64,000 bases of DNA, taken from assembly GCA_964019425.1 (NCBI GenBank), contig OZ025847.1, forward strand, positions 526,501 to 590,500. Reading direction: 5' to 3'. Position 1 is the stretch's first letter; each line of letters begins with the position of its first letter. This DNA comes from Flectonema sp. DT1601 (Eukaryota; Euglenozoa; Diplonemea; Diplonemida; Diplonemidae). A program made the translations under genes and the position numbers. Shown piece by piece: positions 20,345-31,844 of this stretch. Under the pieces are notes generated by a model. It was not told the DNA's origin. It did not search any database and saw only the letters and a program-made list of their open reading frames with translations.

Positions 20345-22651
20345 ATGGCTTCCGACGCTGACAAGAGCGAAGCCCCGGCCGCACACAACGAGCGAAGCAG
20401 CATGGCAAATCAAAAAGGAGTGGAAAATGCGAAAAGGCATTCTAGCAGAGAGAAGAAACGGCATAAGGAACATAAGGAAAGGAAAAGGGAAGAAGCAAAA
20501 AAGATTCCGATGGCTTCATTAGTACGAACGAGAAACCCAGAGTCGAGAGTCAAGAGGAATAGAAGTTTAAGTCGAGAACAAGAATCAGACAAAAGACAAC
20601 AGAAAGAAGCAACTAGTCCGGTGAAGAAAAACTGTTCTGCTAAAAGATCCTGTAGTGAAGATCTAAGTGAGAAAACTCAACGAAGTCCACACAAACCAGT
20701 TAGTTCAGACACTGAAATAGCACAAGACAGCGACAACAATTCTAATCAACATTGTGGCACTCCTCACAAAGAAGAATCACCTGCTGGCAAAGTTAAAAGA
20801 CGAATTACACCACAAATAGTATCAATCAATAACTGGACAATCCCAAGACGTCGATTTCAACCTGTAGTCAAATTACAAGAAGGAGGTGGATTAAAGATGC
20901 TGCCTCTAGATGAAACAGACACACTCGACCTGCTAGACAGTACTTCTTGTGAAGACAATTTGCAGAGACATATTACACCTGTTCCAATCCAGCAATCAAT
21001 GCAAAGGGACTTGTCTGGTTATCAGAGTGAAGTAACCCCGTCGGTTGAGGTTCAGACACCGTCACCACTTCCGACTATAGGTGAAGCTCATCTTAAACTT
21101 TTAGCAAGTCTCCCTCCAACTAGTATTCCTCAACAGTTAAAAGTACTCCATCATGATATCTCACTCACTCTTCAAAATATAACAAAGCCACCACCACCAC
21201 CTATTACAATGAATCCAGTTATCGCTAGAGAACGATCATTAATAAACTTAATTGAACATTCACTAATAAGAAGTACGACAATGCTTCGACGGAGACAACG
21301 AAAAGACGCTGCTCTTCAACACATTGCATTAGGTGACTCGACTAGTAGTGTATCAGAAGGTACTGAAGGGTCAAGAATTCAAACACTGAGAGAAGAAATT
21401 AGAGTAATGGAAGAAAGACGTAAAGGTTTAGAACATGTCATAAACACACGTGTAAATGCTCACCCAAAGAATGCACCACCAGTAAGGTCGAAAGTTGATG
21501 AATGGGATGAACCAGAATACGTCCAAGATGCAGCTGACAGACTTGAGCTGAGTTGTCTACGAAAAGAATTATCTGAAAAAATGAAAGTTCTCGACTCTGT
21601 CGAAGCCGAACGAGCATCGACTACGAGAATGATGAGAGTCCTTTCCATTGAAGACAAGTCGGAATTTAATAAATTTCCAACACTAAACGATCGATATTTA
21701 ATGCTAACACTTTTAGGTTGTGGTGGGTTCTCTGAAGTCTGGAAAGCCTTTGACAGAGTAGCTGCTCGTATGGTCGCCATAAAGGTTCATCAAATCTCTG
21801 ATCGTTGGTCAGAAGAACAAAAACAATCGCACCTCAAAAGAACCCAACGAGAGTACGAAATACAACGAAATATAAAACACGAAAACGTTGTATGCGTTCA
21901 TGAGTGTTTTTCAATTAATGATTCATCCTTCGCATGTGTAATGGAATACACACCCGATGAAGACCTCTCTAGTCATCTTTGTAAATACAAAACCGTCAGA
22001 GAACGCGAAGCAAAATTAATAATAAAACAAGTCTTACTGGCTCTTCGACACATAACAGATCCAAAGAGGTCGGAGATTTCTGGAGATGGGAATGCGAATC
22101 GAGTTATTCACTTTGACTTAAAACCGGGTAATATTTTATTCTTTGGTCACCTTACAATACGAATAACTGATTTTGGTCTCTCGAAATACATGAATCCAGA
22201 CGACAACGATATGGAATTAACATCACAAGGAGCAGGAACATTCTGGTACCTTCCACCAGAATGTTTTGGCACAGGAACGACGAATAAAATATCACCCAAA
22301 GTTGACATCTGGTCAGCTGGGGTTATCTTCTATCAAATGTTATATGGGAAGAGACCATTCGGACATGAGCTACCAGCAAGATCAGTTTTGATGGAGGGAG
22401 CGATCTGTAGAACTTCTATCGAAGAATTGGAATTTCCAGTTCAACCAAAAGTAACAAAAACATCTGTCGATATAATTAAAAAGATGTTGGCATTTGATCC
22501 GAATGACAGACCAGATGTTGAATCTCTTCTTCATGAATTTGATGATCAACAAGATGACGACGCCGATCAAACCGCAGCTGATGAACAAATTCCGACTACC
22601 AACATCCTAACTAAACGTCCTCGTAAAACACCAAACCATCCTCCTACGTAG
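20345..22651 (+). CDS. TLK: Tousled-like serine/threonine kinase, 768 aa
   Basis: The C-terminal kinase domain (from about residue 448) follows TLK closely: 'LNDRYLMLTLLGCGGFSEVW', the AIK lysine near 479, 'REYEIQRNIKHENVV', catalytic HFDLKPGN (HFD in place of the usual HRD), DFGLSKYM, the family-typical 'LTSQGAGTFWYLPPECF', 'KVDIWSAGVIFYQMLYGKRP' and the RPDV ending. The N-terminal ~300 residues are basic, Ser-rich and disordered, then a predicted coiled coil (about residues 330-440) as in TLKs. TLKs act in the nucleus on chromatin-assembly factor ASF1. The loop between the catalytic helix and HFD carries a small insertion (SGDGNAN). Start ATG chosen just after an acceptor (ttttccacag). Single exon. 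Confidence 0.92.
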   Translation: MASDADKSEAPAAHNERSSMANQKGVENAKRHSSREKKRHKEHKERKREEAKKIPMASLVRTRNPESRVKRNRSLSREQESDKRQQKEATSPVKKNCSAKRSCSEDLSEKTQRSPHKPVSSDTEIAQDSDNNSNQHCGTPHKEESPAGKVKRRITPQIVSINNWTIPRRRFQPVVKLQEGGGLKMLPLDETDTLDLLDSTSCEDNLQRHITPVPIQQSMQRDLSGYQSEVTPSVEVQTPSPLPTIGEAHLKLLASLPPTSIPQQLKVLHHDISLTLQNITKPPPPPITMNPVIARERSLINLIEHSLIRSTTMLRRRQRKDAALQHIALGDSTSSVSEGTEGSRIQTLREEIRVMEERRKGLEHVINTRVNAHPKNAPPVRSKVDEWDEPEYVQDAADRLELSCLRKELSEKMKVLDSVEAERASTTRMMRVLSIEDKSEFNKFPTLNDRYLMLTLLGCGGFSEVWKAFDRVAARMVAIKVHQISDRWSEEQKQSHLKRTQREYEIQRNIKHENVVCVHECFSINDSSFACVMEYTPDEDLSSHLCKYKTVREREAKLIIKQVLLALRHITDPKRSEISGDGNANRVIHFDLKPGNILFFGHLTIRITDFGLSKYMNPDDNDMELTSQGAGTFWYLPPECFGTGTTNKISPKVDIWSAGVIFYQMLYGKRPFGHELPARSVLMEGAICRTSIEELEFPVQPKVTKTSVDIIKKMLAFDPNDRPDVESLLHEFDDQQDDDADQTAADEQIPTTNILTKRPRKTPNHPPT

Positions 22652-23165
22652 GATGTTATACACAGACACACTTCTCTTATTATTCTGTCGTATTCGCGTT
22701 TGGTTAAGTTTTTTTTTTTCTTTTTTCTCTTTTTTTTCTTTGTTTTTTTTTTTTTAAAAAAAAACTGGGAAAAAAAAAAAAAAAAATCTGATAAGTTTTT
22801 TTACTATAGTGTAGTAAAAAGATTATTGAAACCTTGTTGTTGTTGTAGGTCAATTTTTTAACGTTTTTTTTTTTTTTTTTTTAAATTCCATTCCCCTTCC
22901 CAGCTTGCCTTCGCTTTTTTATTTTTTATTTTTTTTATTTGTATAGAGCGTAGAACAGGTTTCCTCAGAGAACTCAATGTGTCGTTCTCTCTCACACGGT
23001 ATTTAGCAAGTCTATTCTTGTTTTTTTATTTTTTTACTTTAGACATTTACCTCATTACACGCTCGTATTTTCATTTTTACAGTTTGGGATACATCACTGG
23101 GGAGCATTCAACAGCAAGTAACACAACAAAAAGATTATTATTTTATTTCACACAGATAGAGTAGT
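22652..23165. other. Intergenic spacer rich in poly-T and poly-A
   Basis: Contains T and A runs of up to about 18 nt and no supported gene. It ends with an acceptor-like tract (ttatttcacacag) about 10 nt before the next ATG. Confidence 0.5.
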
Positions 23166-24284
23166 ATGTCAGATGAGGAAAGCATCGTCTTTGATGCATT
23201 AACAATGGATATTATTGCAGGGCAAGGGTTTTGCCCGTTGAACTTTACTCCTTTCGTGGAGGTGCAAAAAGTAGTCGCAGTTAAGAAAGTAAAGTGGTTG
23301 GAACCCTCAATGGAATTCACAACACCTAACGTGAAAGGACAATTACTATTTAGGGAAATGATTGAGATGAATCCTAGTCCAGGAGAGAGATACGGCCTCG
23401 CATCTCTCATATGGAACGAAGCAGAAGGAAAAAAATATTTCATCCCATGGCCGGTAGCTGATCTTCTAATCAACGGAGTTCAAGCAAGCATGGCATTCTT
23501 TATTGCCATTGGTCAAGGCATTACAATGGGTGATAATTGGTGGTTTACTCCAAAAGGTGGGGGGATGTCAAAAAGACTAAACGTTGAGTATGTCGATAGC
23601 AGAGGTGGTAGAAAACCTCAGAGATTCTCACATATAGTAATATTAAAGTTAGGTAACACGAGAAGCGTTGAAAACGTAACGCAGCATTTAAAATCGACTA
23701 TGAAAAGTTTGTGGTTTACAAAAGTTTCAGAATCATCTCAAGATGCTGATATTGATATTTTTGAGGAACCTAAAACACTCGATCCAGTGACATTCACTCC
23801 TATATCAATCCCAATACGACCTCTGTCTTGTAAACACCCTCAAGCAATGGACTTAAATGGCGCTGTGGGATACTTAAATCAAAAACTACCAGTAGGAGGT
23901 GCTAATGGTTTAGCGTGTCCTTCTTGTAATGAATTCTTTTATATAAGGGATTTGATTATTGATAAGACTTTTATGAACTTTTTAAAAGATAAATCGAGGT
24001 CTGAAAAGATGACAAGTTTCGAAGACTATTGCCGACGCTATAACGACTCTGAGGAAAGAATACCTGGAAAGGATCCGCTTGTTTTCATTGCTGGAAATTG
24101 TTATGTGTCGCATGAGGCAGATGATCCTCCTTTGATTGGTAGAGTTTTATCACCTTGTTGTTCACTTCCTCAACACTATCAAGAAACTGGTGTTACAATG
24201 CAGTTCTCAGAGAGCTTTCCTTGTCCAGGTAGTTGGAAAACATATCCAGGTGTTCCTTTACGATATTTCGTTAGAGGGAACTAG
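23166..24284 (+). CDS. PIAS/Siz-like SP-RING (MIZ zinc finger) protein, probable SUMO E3 ligase, 372 aa
   Basis: The centre (residues ~205-275) holds an SP-RING: 'TFTPISIPIRPLSCKHPQAMDL', then 'LACPSCNEFFYIRDLIIDKTF'. The Cys and His of SCKH, the later CPSC pair, and the hydrophobic 'LIIDKTFMNFL' end match the MIZ finger. The N-terminal half (beta-rich, with 'FIAIGQGITMGDNWWFTP') could be a PINIT-like domain. PIAS/Siz proteins bring SUMO-charged UBC9 to nuclear targets. There is no SAP domain, so it is shorter than typical PIAS proteins. The spacing in the finger is wider than usual. Single exon; the ATG follows an acceptor by about 10 nt. Confidence 0.7.
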   Translation: MSDEESIVFDALTMDIIAGQGFCPLNFTPFVEVQKVVAVKKVKWLEPSMEFTTPNVKGQLLFREMIEMNPSPGERYGLASLIWNEAEGKKYFIPWPVADLLINGVQASMAFFIAIGQGITMGDNWWFTPKGGGMSKRLNVEYVDSRGGRKPQRFSHIVILKLGNTRSVENVTQHLKSTMKSLWFTKVSESSQDADIDIFEEPKTLDPVTFTPISIPIRPLSCKHPQAMDLNGAVGYLNQKLPVGGANGLACPSCNEFFYIRDLIIDKTFMNFLKDKSRSEKMTSFEDYCRRYNDSEERIPGKDPLVFIAGNCYVSHEADDPPLIGRVLSPCCSLPQHYQETGVTMQFSESFPCPGSWKTYPGVPLRYFVRGN

Positions 24285-24787
24285 TTTAATCATAATATTA
24301 TTATTAAAACGACACCACGACAAGTAGTAATTATGATATTGTAGACATAACAAGTCTGCCATCATCAAGACATATAGAAGTACTTTAGATTAAACTTTAG
24401 TGGGGGGTAGTTCGTTTTAATCTTCTCTCTCTCAGTGACATTATAAAAATGACCCTCCCTTTTCAACTTTATTGTAACTAAACGTTTATTTTTAGTAATT
24501 TATTTCTTCATAAATATATTAAACTGTTTTTTTCACATTGTCAAAGTTTCATCCCCCTGATGCAGTATCAAATTACCCCTGACAGCGGATAGTTATCTCT
24601 TTATATTTTTTCTTTTTATTTTCTCTTTTTTCTAAAGGTAATTTTCTTTGATTAACAACTACAAATATTTTTCAGTCGGGTACTTGATATTAATTTTGTT
24701 TTTCTTTAATATCTAAAGTTGTTACTGTTTTTACATTGTCAAAGTTTCATCCCCCTTACAGCGGATCACTTTTCCGGAAAAACAACA
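24285..24787 (+). repeat. Upstream leader of the TmcB-like gene, containing repeat R copies 2 (partial) and 3
   Basis: R copy 3 is at about 24656-24752 (AAATATTTTTCAG, TACTTGATATTAATTTT, CTAAAGTTGTTACTG, CATTGTCAAAGTTTCA). A partial copy ends at about 24560 (CACATTGTCAAAGTTTCA). Both are followed by CCCCC and a 'GACAG/TACAG + CGGAT' motif, so the leader is partly duplicated. The second (ccttacag) is the likely acceptor for the gene at 24788. Confidence 0.75.
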
Positions 24788-27700
24788 ATGCCGGAGGCAT
24801 ATAAATCGGTTAAAAAACCGAAGAAGAAAAATGGAAAGAAAGAAGCGTCTGTTAATTACCTAAAACAAACGAGCGCGTATCAACAAAGAAAACAACCGAT
24901 GGGAAGAAACATGTTAAGCGACCTACAACCATTATTCAGAGTAATGCAAGGATTAGAATTAGAGGCTCCGAGACAAGTAGTAATCCTCGGGATTGTAATT
25001 GACACCATTCAGATTATTGGGTTTGCGTTTAACCCGCATATGAATGGTTCTACAGTATCACATGGAATAGCTAAAGCAGTCTATGCTTTTCAAATTCCAA
25101 TTTGGGACAGCGCTATCTCATCTGCTGACTATTTATCGAATATGATTGTGTCCTGGGTGTACACAGCTGTTATTGCTTTGCTTTTTATTGAAACACTTTA
25201 CAGAGTTAGGCAATCTACTGAATACAGCACGTCTCCTTTTCATGCTAAGGTATCCGTATCAATATTCGGATCATTCATGTTCATCCCAGTACTACAACAA
25301 GCTCTTTCAATGATAGTCTGCGATTCAAGTGGTAAGCTTGCAGCATTTGGTTCCGAAGACTGCCGAGAAGGAGTTGGGATTATTCGGTTAGTGGGAGCAG
25401 TCATTGGTGGTATACTCATAGTGCTAATAGCTGTCTTATCAAATCTATTTCTGTATAATGTAAATCCTCAAAGCAGACATCGACTTGCTCGATTTCATTG
25501 CCGCTGTGACATTCTTAATATCACATTCAAAGTAACTTCTTGTATTCTCTTCCAATGGTCACTCGCCAGTGATAATCTTGATGTTTTTTATGCTTTCTTA
25601 GCCTGTGGCAGTTTCGTACTTAGTTGGTCTTGGATTGTTTTTCTTCCGTATTATAGTCAGGAAGTTGTTTTTTACAGAGTAGCAACGTTGTGGTTGACGG
25701 CTTTTTTTGCCTGCACCAACCTAATTGTGTCTGATGATGTGAGTGCTTCAAATGATTTGCCATTACTCGGCATTGGATCTATAATTGTTATAGCAGCTGC
25801 TCATAGGGCTCATAGATTACGTGTTTCATCGGCGTTTCGAAGAAGCATTCATCTGATGCTGTATAAGAATGAATTCTCAAATGTCACATATCCAAAAGGT
25901 TTACCAGGAACACCTAACCAACTTGATGAATGGTCAGTTTTTTTAGAACTTGGAGGCATGGAAGACAGTATTAAATCAGAACGGGTAACAGGAAGTCTCG
26001 TCACTCCTTACGTCTCATCTATAACATTTGCTACGGATTGCGAATTAGCATGTCGGTATGCCCGCGCATACGTCAACATGACGGGTTACGCCCCTTCAAC
26101 AGCAATGATTAAATTAGGTTGCGAGATATACATAAGAGGTCTTCATAGATTTAAGAACAACCCTGATATCCTACTCGGGTTTGTTCTTTTCCTGTGTCAC
26201 TATAGAAAAGGTGAACAGGCTTGCAAAGAAGTTTCTAGTCATTTGACTGAAACTGACTGTTCGTTATTTATTAGATATCAAGCCTTTAAATTAGATCAAA
26301 CAGTTAAAGTTGACAGCACCCATTTAGAGCGTTATGAGAGTGCGAAATCACTTCATAAAGGGTGTTTGCAAAATAAAATTGATTTTTGGAAAATTTTAAT
26401 ACCGGAAGACTATGACAAGCTTATGCTTGATACGAAGGCGAGATCACTTGCAGAGCAGTCTGAGCAAGCATTGAACGAATATTTATATGCTCTTAGGTTA
26501 GGTGATTCAAAGAGAAATCTACACACTTCTGACATCAGAATGATCCTCCACTATGGTCAGTTTTTTGAACAAGTCCTATCAGCAAAAGACATCGCTAACA
26601 GATGCTTTGCTGTAAGTTCTGAACACTTAAAACTTCGAGAGTCAAAACAGCTTCGAGGTGCAAAACGAAAGGCTGCAAACGAAATTGGAATTGGTCACCT
26701 TCCGACAGCTGAAGAAGCTAGATCTGTTGAAGAACAAGACCACACTAATAACATGCAATCATCTGGACGAGATACAATTATTCATGCGGCTAGAATGTTA
26801 AATGCGGTTTTTGTTTGTCTTGTCATCCTGTTATTTGGTTTCTTAGGAATCACAATAATCACAACTGAAAATCGAAAAGAAATCTTACAAAGTGTTGCTG
26901 CCATAGCTAAGGTTCGATCTTACTCTGAACAAGCAACACTTTTGGTAGAGCTAATGGAAGATACACCACAGCAAGACTTGAGTTGGCATCAAAATATGCA
27001 TTCGAAATTAGCAGACGTTGTAGAGGCTCTTCACACCAACTTAAATATGTGTATGTGGGGTAGTAAGTCACCCACGTTTTCAAAACTTGAACCCATAATT
27101 CACCAACCACATTATAAGATAATAAATAGAATCGGTACTGATACCTTCCAAACGCTAGAAAGTACGTGGACGCTTGGATATAGAACAACAGAAATGCTTT
27201 ATTCTTACATGATGAAACCCTTGGGACAGAATTTAACTGGAAGTCTGTTCATTGCGGAACCAGATTTAGTAGGGGAAGTAATCAACCGGACCTCGTCACT
27301 TTTTACTGACTGGGATAAGGCAGTTGTAGATACGAGTATTCAGGTTTTAGTCATCAGTTTTGGTGCTTCAGCTTTACTTGTTACGGTTGTTTTTATTATG
27401 TTGACATTAAAATTTAATGCGGTTGAAAAGAGTAAGAAGTCTATTAGGAATTTTGTTACTCTCATTCCGAAGGATATTGTAAAGGATCATCACGCTCAGG
27501 CTGTGCAGTCGTTGAAACATTTTGAAAAATATTTAAGAAGACCTGAATTGCTTCTCTCATTAGATATAAATCAGGCACAGTTTGGAGCTCCTCAAGTCGA
27601 GCAAGAATCGGCCGTCCAAATGGGAGCTGCAGCAGAAACACAAAGCGAACGCAGCAGTCTAACCCACATCAGCAAGGCAACCAAGGACGATAAATCATCT

Positions 27701-28438
27701 CACACAGCCCAAGCATTAGTTCTAAACGACAAACGATCAAAAGATATCGGCAGTGAATTCAGTCGTTCACCTCAAGACAAAGGACCCCTCTATGCCTCTG
27801 GATACGTCAAATGTCTTTTATACGGCATAACCATCTTATTAATAGCTGAGCTTCCATTGATTTTAGCAACACGAGTTCAGTACAATAATGCTGCAGCTGA
27901 GCTTGATACTCACAAGGCGATTAGAAACATGGAAGCTATAGTTAGAAATATTGGAGATTTGTATGTTACTGCTATTGATTTCTTAGACCATCCAGAGCAT
28001 GAATATGAAAGGTTCAGTCAGCTTTATATGAAGAATGCTCTCGCTCCTGAAATTCTAAGTTATGTATCACGTTATCCTGATGGAGGATTCTCATCTGCTG
28101 CGGCAGACACCGTGACCCTGGCCGATCACTATATTTCCGGCATGAAGCTTGCGATGATTGGCCACAACGTAACGATAACTGAGACCAATCTCATGGACAA
28201 GACTTGGGTAAGTCCTAAGTCACCTTTTATAAGTATCCCAGACTACATACCACTTGATGCTCCTGTGAGAGAGCTTACTACTAACGTTATCGATGAGCTG
28301 TACCATGATCCACTAAGGCTATCACGATCACATATGTCTTGGGATTATACAGTTGAAAAAACTATCCTCCTTTCTGACAACTGGAAGGGAAAAATTTCAT
28401 CGATTAGTAAAAAATCTACGGAGGCAGTTAACGTTTGT

Positions 28439-28478
<40 letters not shown>

Positions 28479-31400
28479 TACCGACGGTCGGAAGAGAAAC
28501 TGTTCAGATTGAAAGCCATTATTTCTTCGACGGTTTTCTAAACGTTTTTTCTATGATTAATAACTACAAATATTCTTTTCAGTCAAGTACTTGATATTAA
28601 TTTTAGAGATTTTCGCTATTGGGGGGTCCAATAATTCCATTTTCGCTATTCAGTAAAAGAATTTTTTTTTTTTTCGCTGTTCACTGAATATGATAATTTT
28701 TTTTCGCTATTCACTGAAAGTGATAATTTTTTTTCTCTATTCAGTAACAAAAAAAAAAAAATTTTCGCTGTTCATGAAAAAAAAAAAAAAAAAAAAAATT
28801 CAAAAAAAAAAAAAAAAAAAAAAATTGACACTTTTTTTGCCACCAAAATATCCTTGAACATTTTCATACAAATCTGTGAATAAATGAATTGGTAACGGGT
28901 TGGTTAGTATTATGAACTTGATTGATTACTGTAACCTAATTTTCACTTTCGGTTTCTGTTTCTGATTCGCTTTCTACTTTTATTTTCTTTCTTGCCTTCA
29001 AGGCCGGCTTCTTCGATTTCTTTGGCGATGCCTTCTTCGCAGCTGATTGCTTAGCTGCTGCCTTCTTAGCCGCAGGTTTCGGATGGTTTGCCTCCGAGAG
29101 GGGCTCTTTGCAGGTAGTGGAGTAGTGTCCAAACCCCTGACAACGCGTACATTGTCTGCCTCCCTCTCCCTGAGACTTTATTCTCTTCTTTGGGGCACCA
29201 ATTCCTCTCTGCGTTAATGGTGGGAGGAGATCTGTTTTCAACCTCTCAATGAGGTAAACCCCAACTGGGCGGATCGGGGTGGCATACGCATTCCTGAGTG
29301 CACCATGTGTAAACTCCCTACTGACAGTGGACAGAGGGTTTATTTTTAGTGTCCTGTTTTTTGTTTTAAGGCTACATTCAAAATCATATACTGGGGAAGG
29401 TTGCAGCATACCTCAAAAAAGCACATGCGTGGACACAGGGGACGCCTGTCTGTTCAGGCACCAAACAGGCGCACGTCACAATTTTTTCATTCGCGATGAC
29501 CTTCACCAGGCGGGTACTTTCTCCCTTAATTACTGAAGCTGTGGGGATTACAATACAATATTAGTTTGAATGTTTTTGCAAGAGAGAGTTATAGGAATAC
29601 CTTCATATACCTCCCCTAACTTACTTACAGGTATTACATCGTAACGTGAGGCTTCGGCGTTAAGCGCCTCCACCTTGTCCTGCACGTGCTGTAGTACTCC
29701 GTCGTTGTTGCCTGTATCTTCCATGTGCCGTTCATAGAACCAACGAGAAAGCTGGCCTAGTAACCCGTTTAACAGGCCGAGGATGCTTTTCGCCCTTATC
29801 TTTGATAAGGAGGCGTTAAAGCTCTCCGCCAGGTTGGACGTTGTATGTCCATAATTCCGTGCTCTTATCTGGCACGTTGCCCATGATGTTGGGTCTTTCC
29901 CCTTCAGGTACTCCTGAAATTCAGGATCGAGGGTGTCGAACACTTCCTCGTACCTCTCTTCCGATGACGTCATTCGAAGTTTCTTAAACTTCGACACGGC
30001 TTCCTTACTTTTGAAGGCAACCTTTATGTTGCGTTCCATGTGGGCTGAACACTTCAACCCCTTGGCCTGTGGGAACGACTTTTTCATCGCTGTGTCGAGG
30101 CCTTTCTGCTGGTCTGACATCAGTGCATACCCGTTGAAAAAATCTTCACCAAGCGTGCTGCGACACTTGTCAAAAAACCATCCCCAGGTTTTTTTGCTCT
30201 CGTTTCCTGTGATGGCAAAGGCAACTGGGAACTCTCGCCCAGAAGCATCCATGCCCAACAACGTTAGAAAATTCCCGACGTAGTACCCTTTCAGGGAGCA
30301 CCCATCGGTCACCCCAAAACCTTGGGGACAATGTTTTGCCCCGTCAATGCAGGGACCAAAGGCGAGGAACAAATGACAAAATCGTCCGTCCTTGTCCGCA
30401 ATGTGCCACTTAGTCCCAGGGTTTGCCACCTCCGCTGCGCGGCACCACGACTCTAAGAATTTGTACCCGTCGTGGGGATCCCCGTTGATCTCCCTATCCG
30501 CCTTCTGCAGCGCGCGATAGGCGGTGTCCTTCTTTATCACGACCCCCTTCTCCTTCATGTCTGCGATTAAACACGCCGCGGTGTATTTCTCTCCTAGAGA
30601 CCTATGTTTAGTGTTGTGGCAAAAACTAATAGTAACCAACCAGAATACAATTATGAGGCAGGCAGGCATACCTACACTTTTCAGCAGCAAGGTATGAGAC
30701 AGTATTCTTCATACCGTAGGAGCTGCTTTCTCCAACAGCACACGTGCTGTCGTGCCGAAGAACCACACGCGTTATGTGGTAGCAACCTTCGTCTGTTGCT
30801 GTGGCACATACTTTCCACCCACATGCGTTTGTGCACGTGAATGTCACCCTTTTCCCCACTACGTGGCTTGTCTTAAACCCCCTTCCCGAAGAACAAGAAG
30901 CGAGGGTTACCCTCGCACGAAGTGCGTCAAAGGATTGAAAGGTTCCCTCAATACTAGGTCTTGTGTCAGCCAAAGCTGAGGCAGGCTGAGTTTCAGTGGC
31001 AGCAGGTTGAGTTTCAACTATGTTTCCGGGCATCTTAGAGATTGAGAATAAGAGTTTGTAGTAAAAGAGTAAAAGCCTAGAGAGAAAGAAAAACGTTTAT
31101 GATTAGGAACTTGTACGTTTTACTGAACGAAGCATCGTAGGCGACCAGTTTCCTTCGAGAATCCGCAGATGGTGCAGGGCTAAACCGAGATGAGGAAGAT
31201 AACACCCGCACACGGATGTTGAGATAACGTTTGTATGATGTTCATCTGGCTTGACGAGATTAGCAAAGACAAGTACTCACGGAAAGGTTGGGTTGTTCGT
31301 CAGGTCCTGATAGTGTTCTCAGCCTCTGAAAAATTTACTGAGTGCATGCAAAGAACGGTATGTGTGCAGGGCTGGGTCACCTTACAGAGAACTGTTGTCC

Positions 31401-31807
31401 TCTTACACGTCATTCCAACCGAATTTCAAAGTCAAGACACCTGCGAGTTACAGACAGCCTGGTCGCAAGCGACACTCCTGTTTCTGACCGGGTTATCAGG
31501 GTATCTAACTCATGCAAGCATGAGAGCTTTTTTAAGGCTACTTTGAATTATCAAGAGCGCAGTACTGCCCGAAGGGTTCCCGCGTGTCAAGATGCATTTG
31601 CATGTACTGAGCAGAAGTTCCAGAAAGATTACTTTTATCATTTCCCAAGTCATCACATCCTTGACCGTTTGTGTTATTGGCTTTCAATCCATCCATTATC
31701 ATAAATCCACAGATGAGTGTGCTGAATAGAAAGTAAAACGGCACAAAGCTCTTGTCCAAGTGACAAAAAAAATTGTTCAAGGTACCAGCATGTTCCCAGC
31801 AAAGAAG

Positions 31808-31844
<37 letters not shown>

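Noticed and set aside
31235-31704. Overlapping + strand open frames inside the transposon
   Set aside because: They overlap each other, have no domain, and lie in the non-coding 5' region of the transposase gene.
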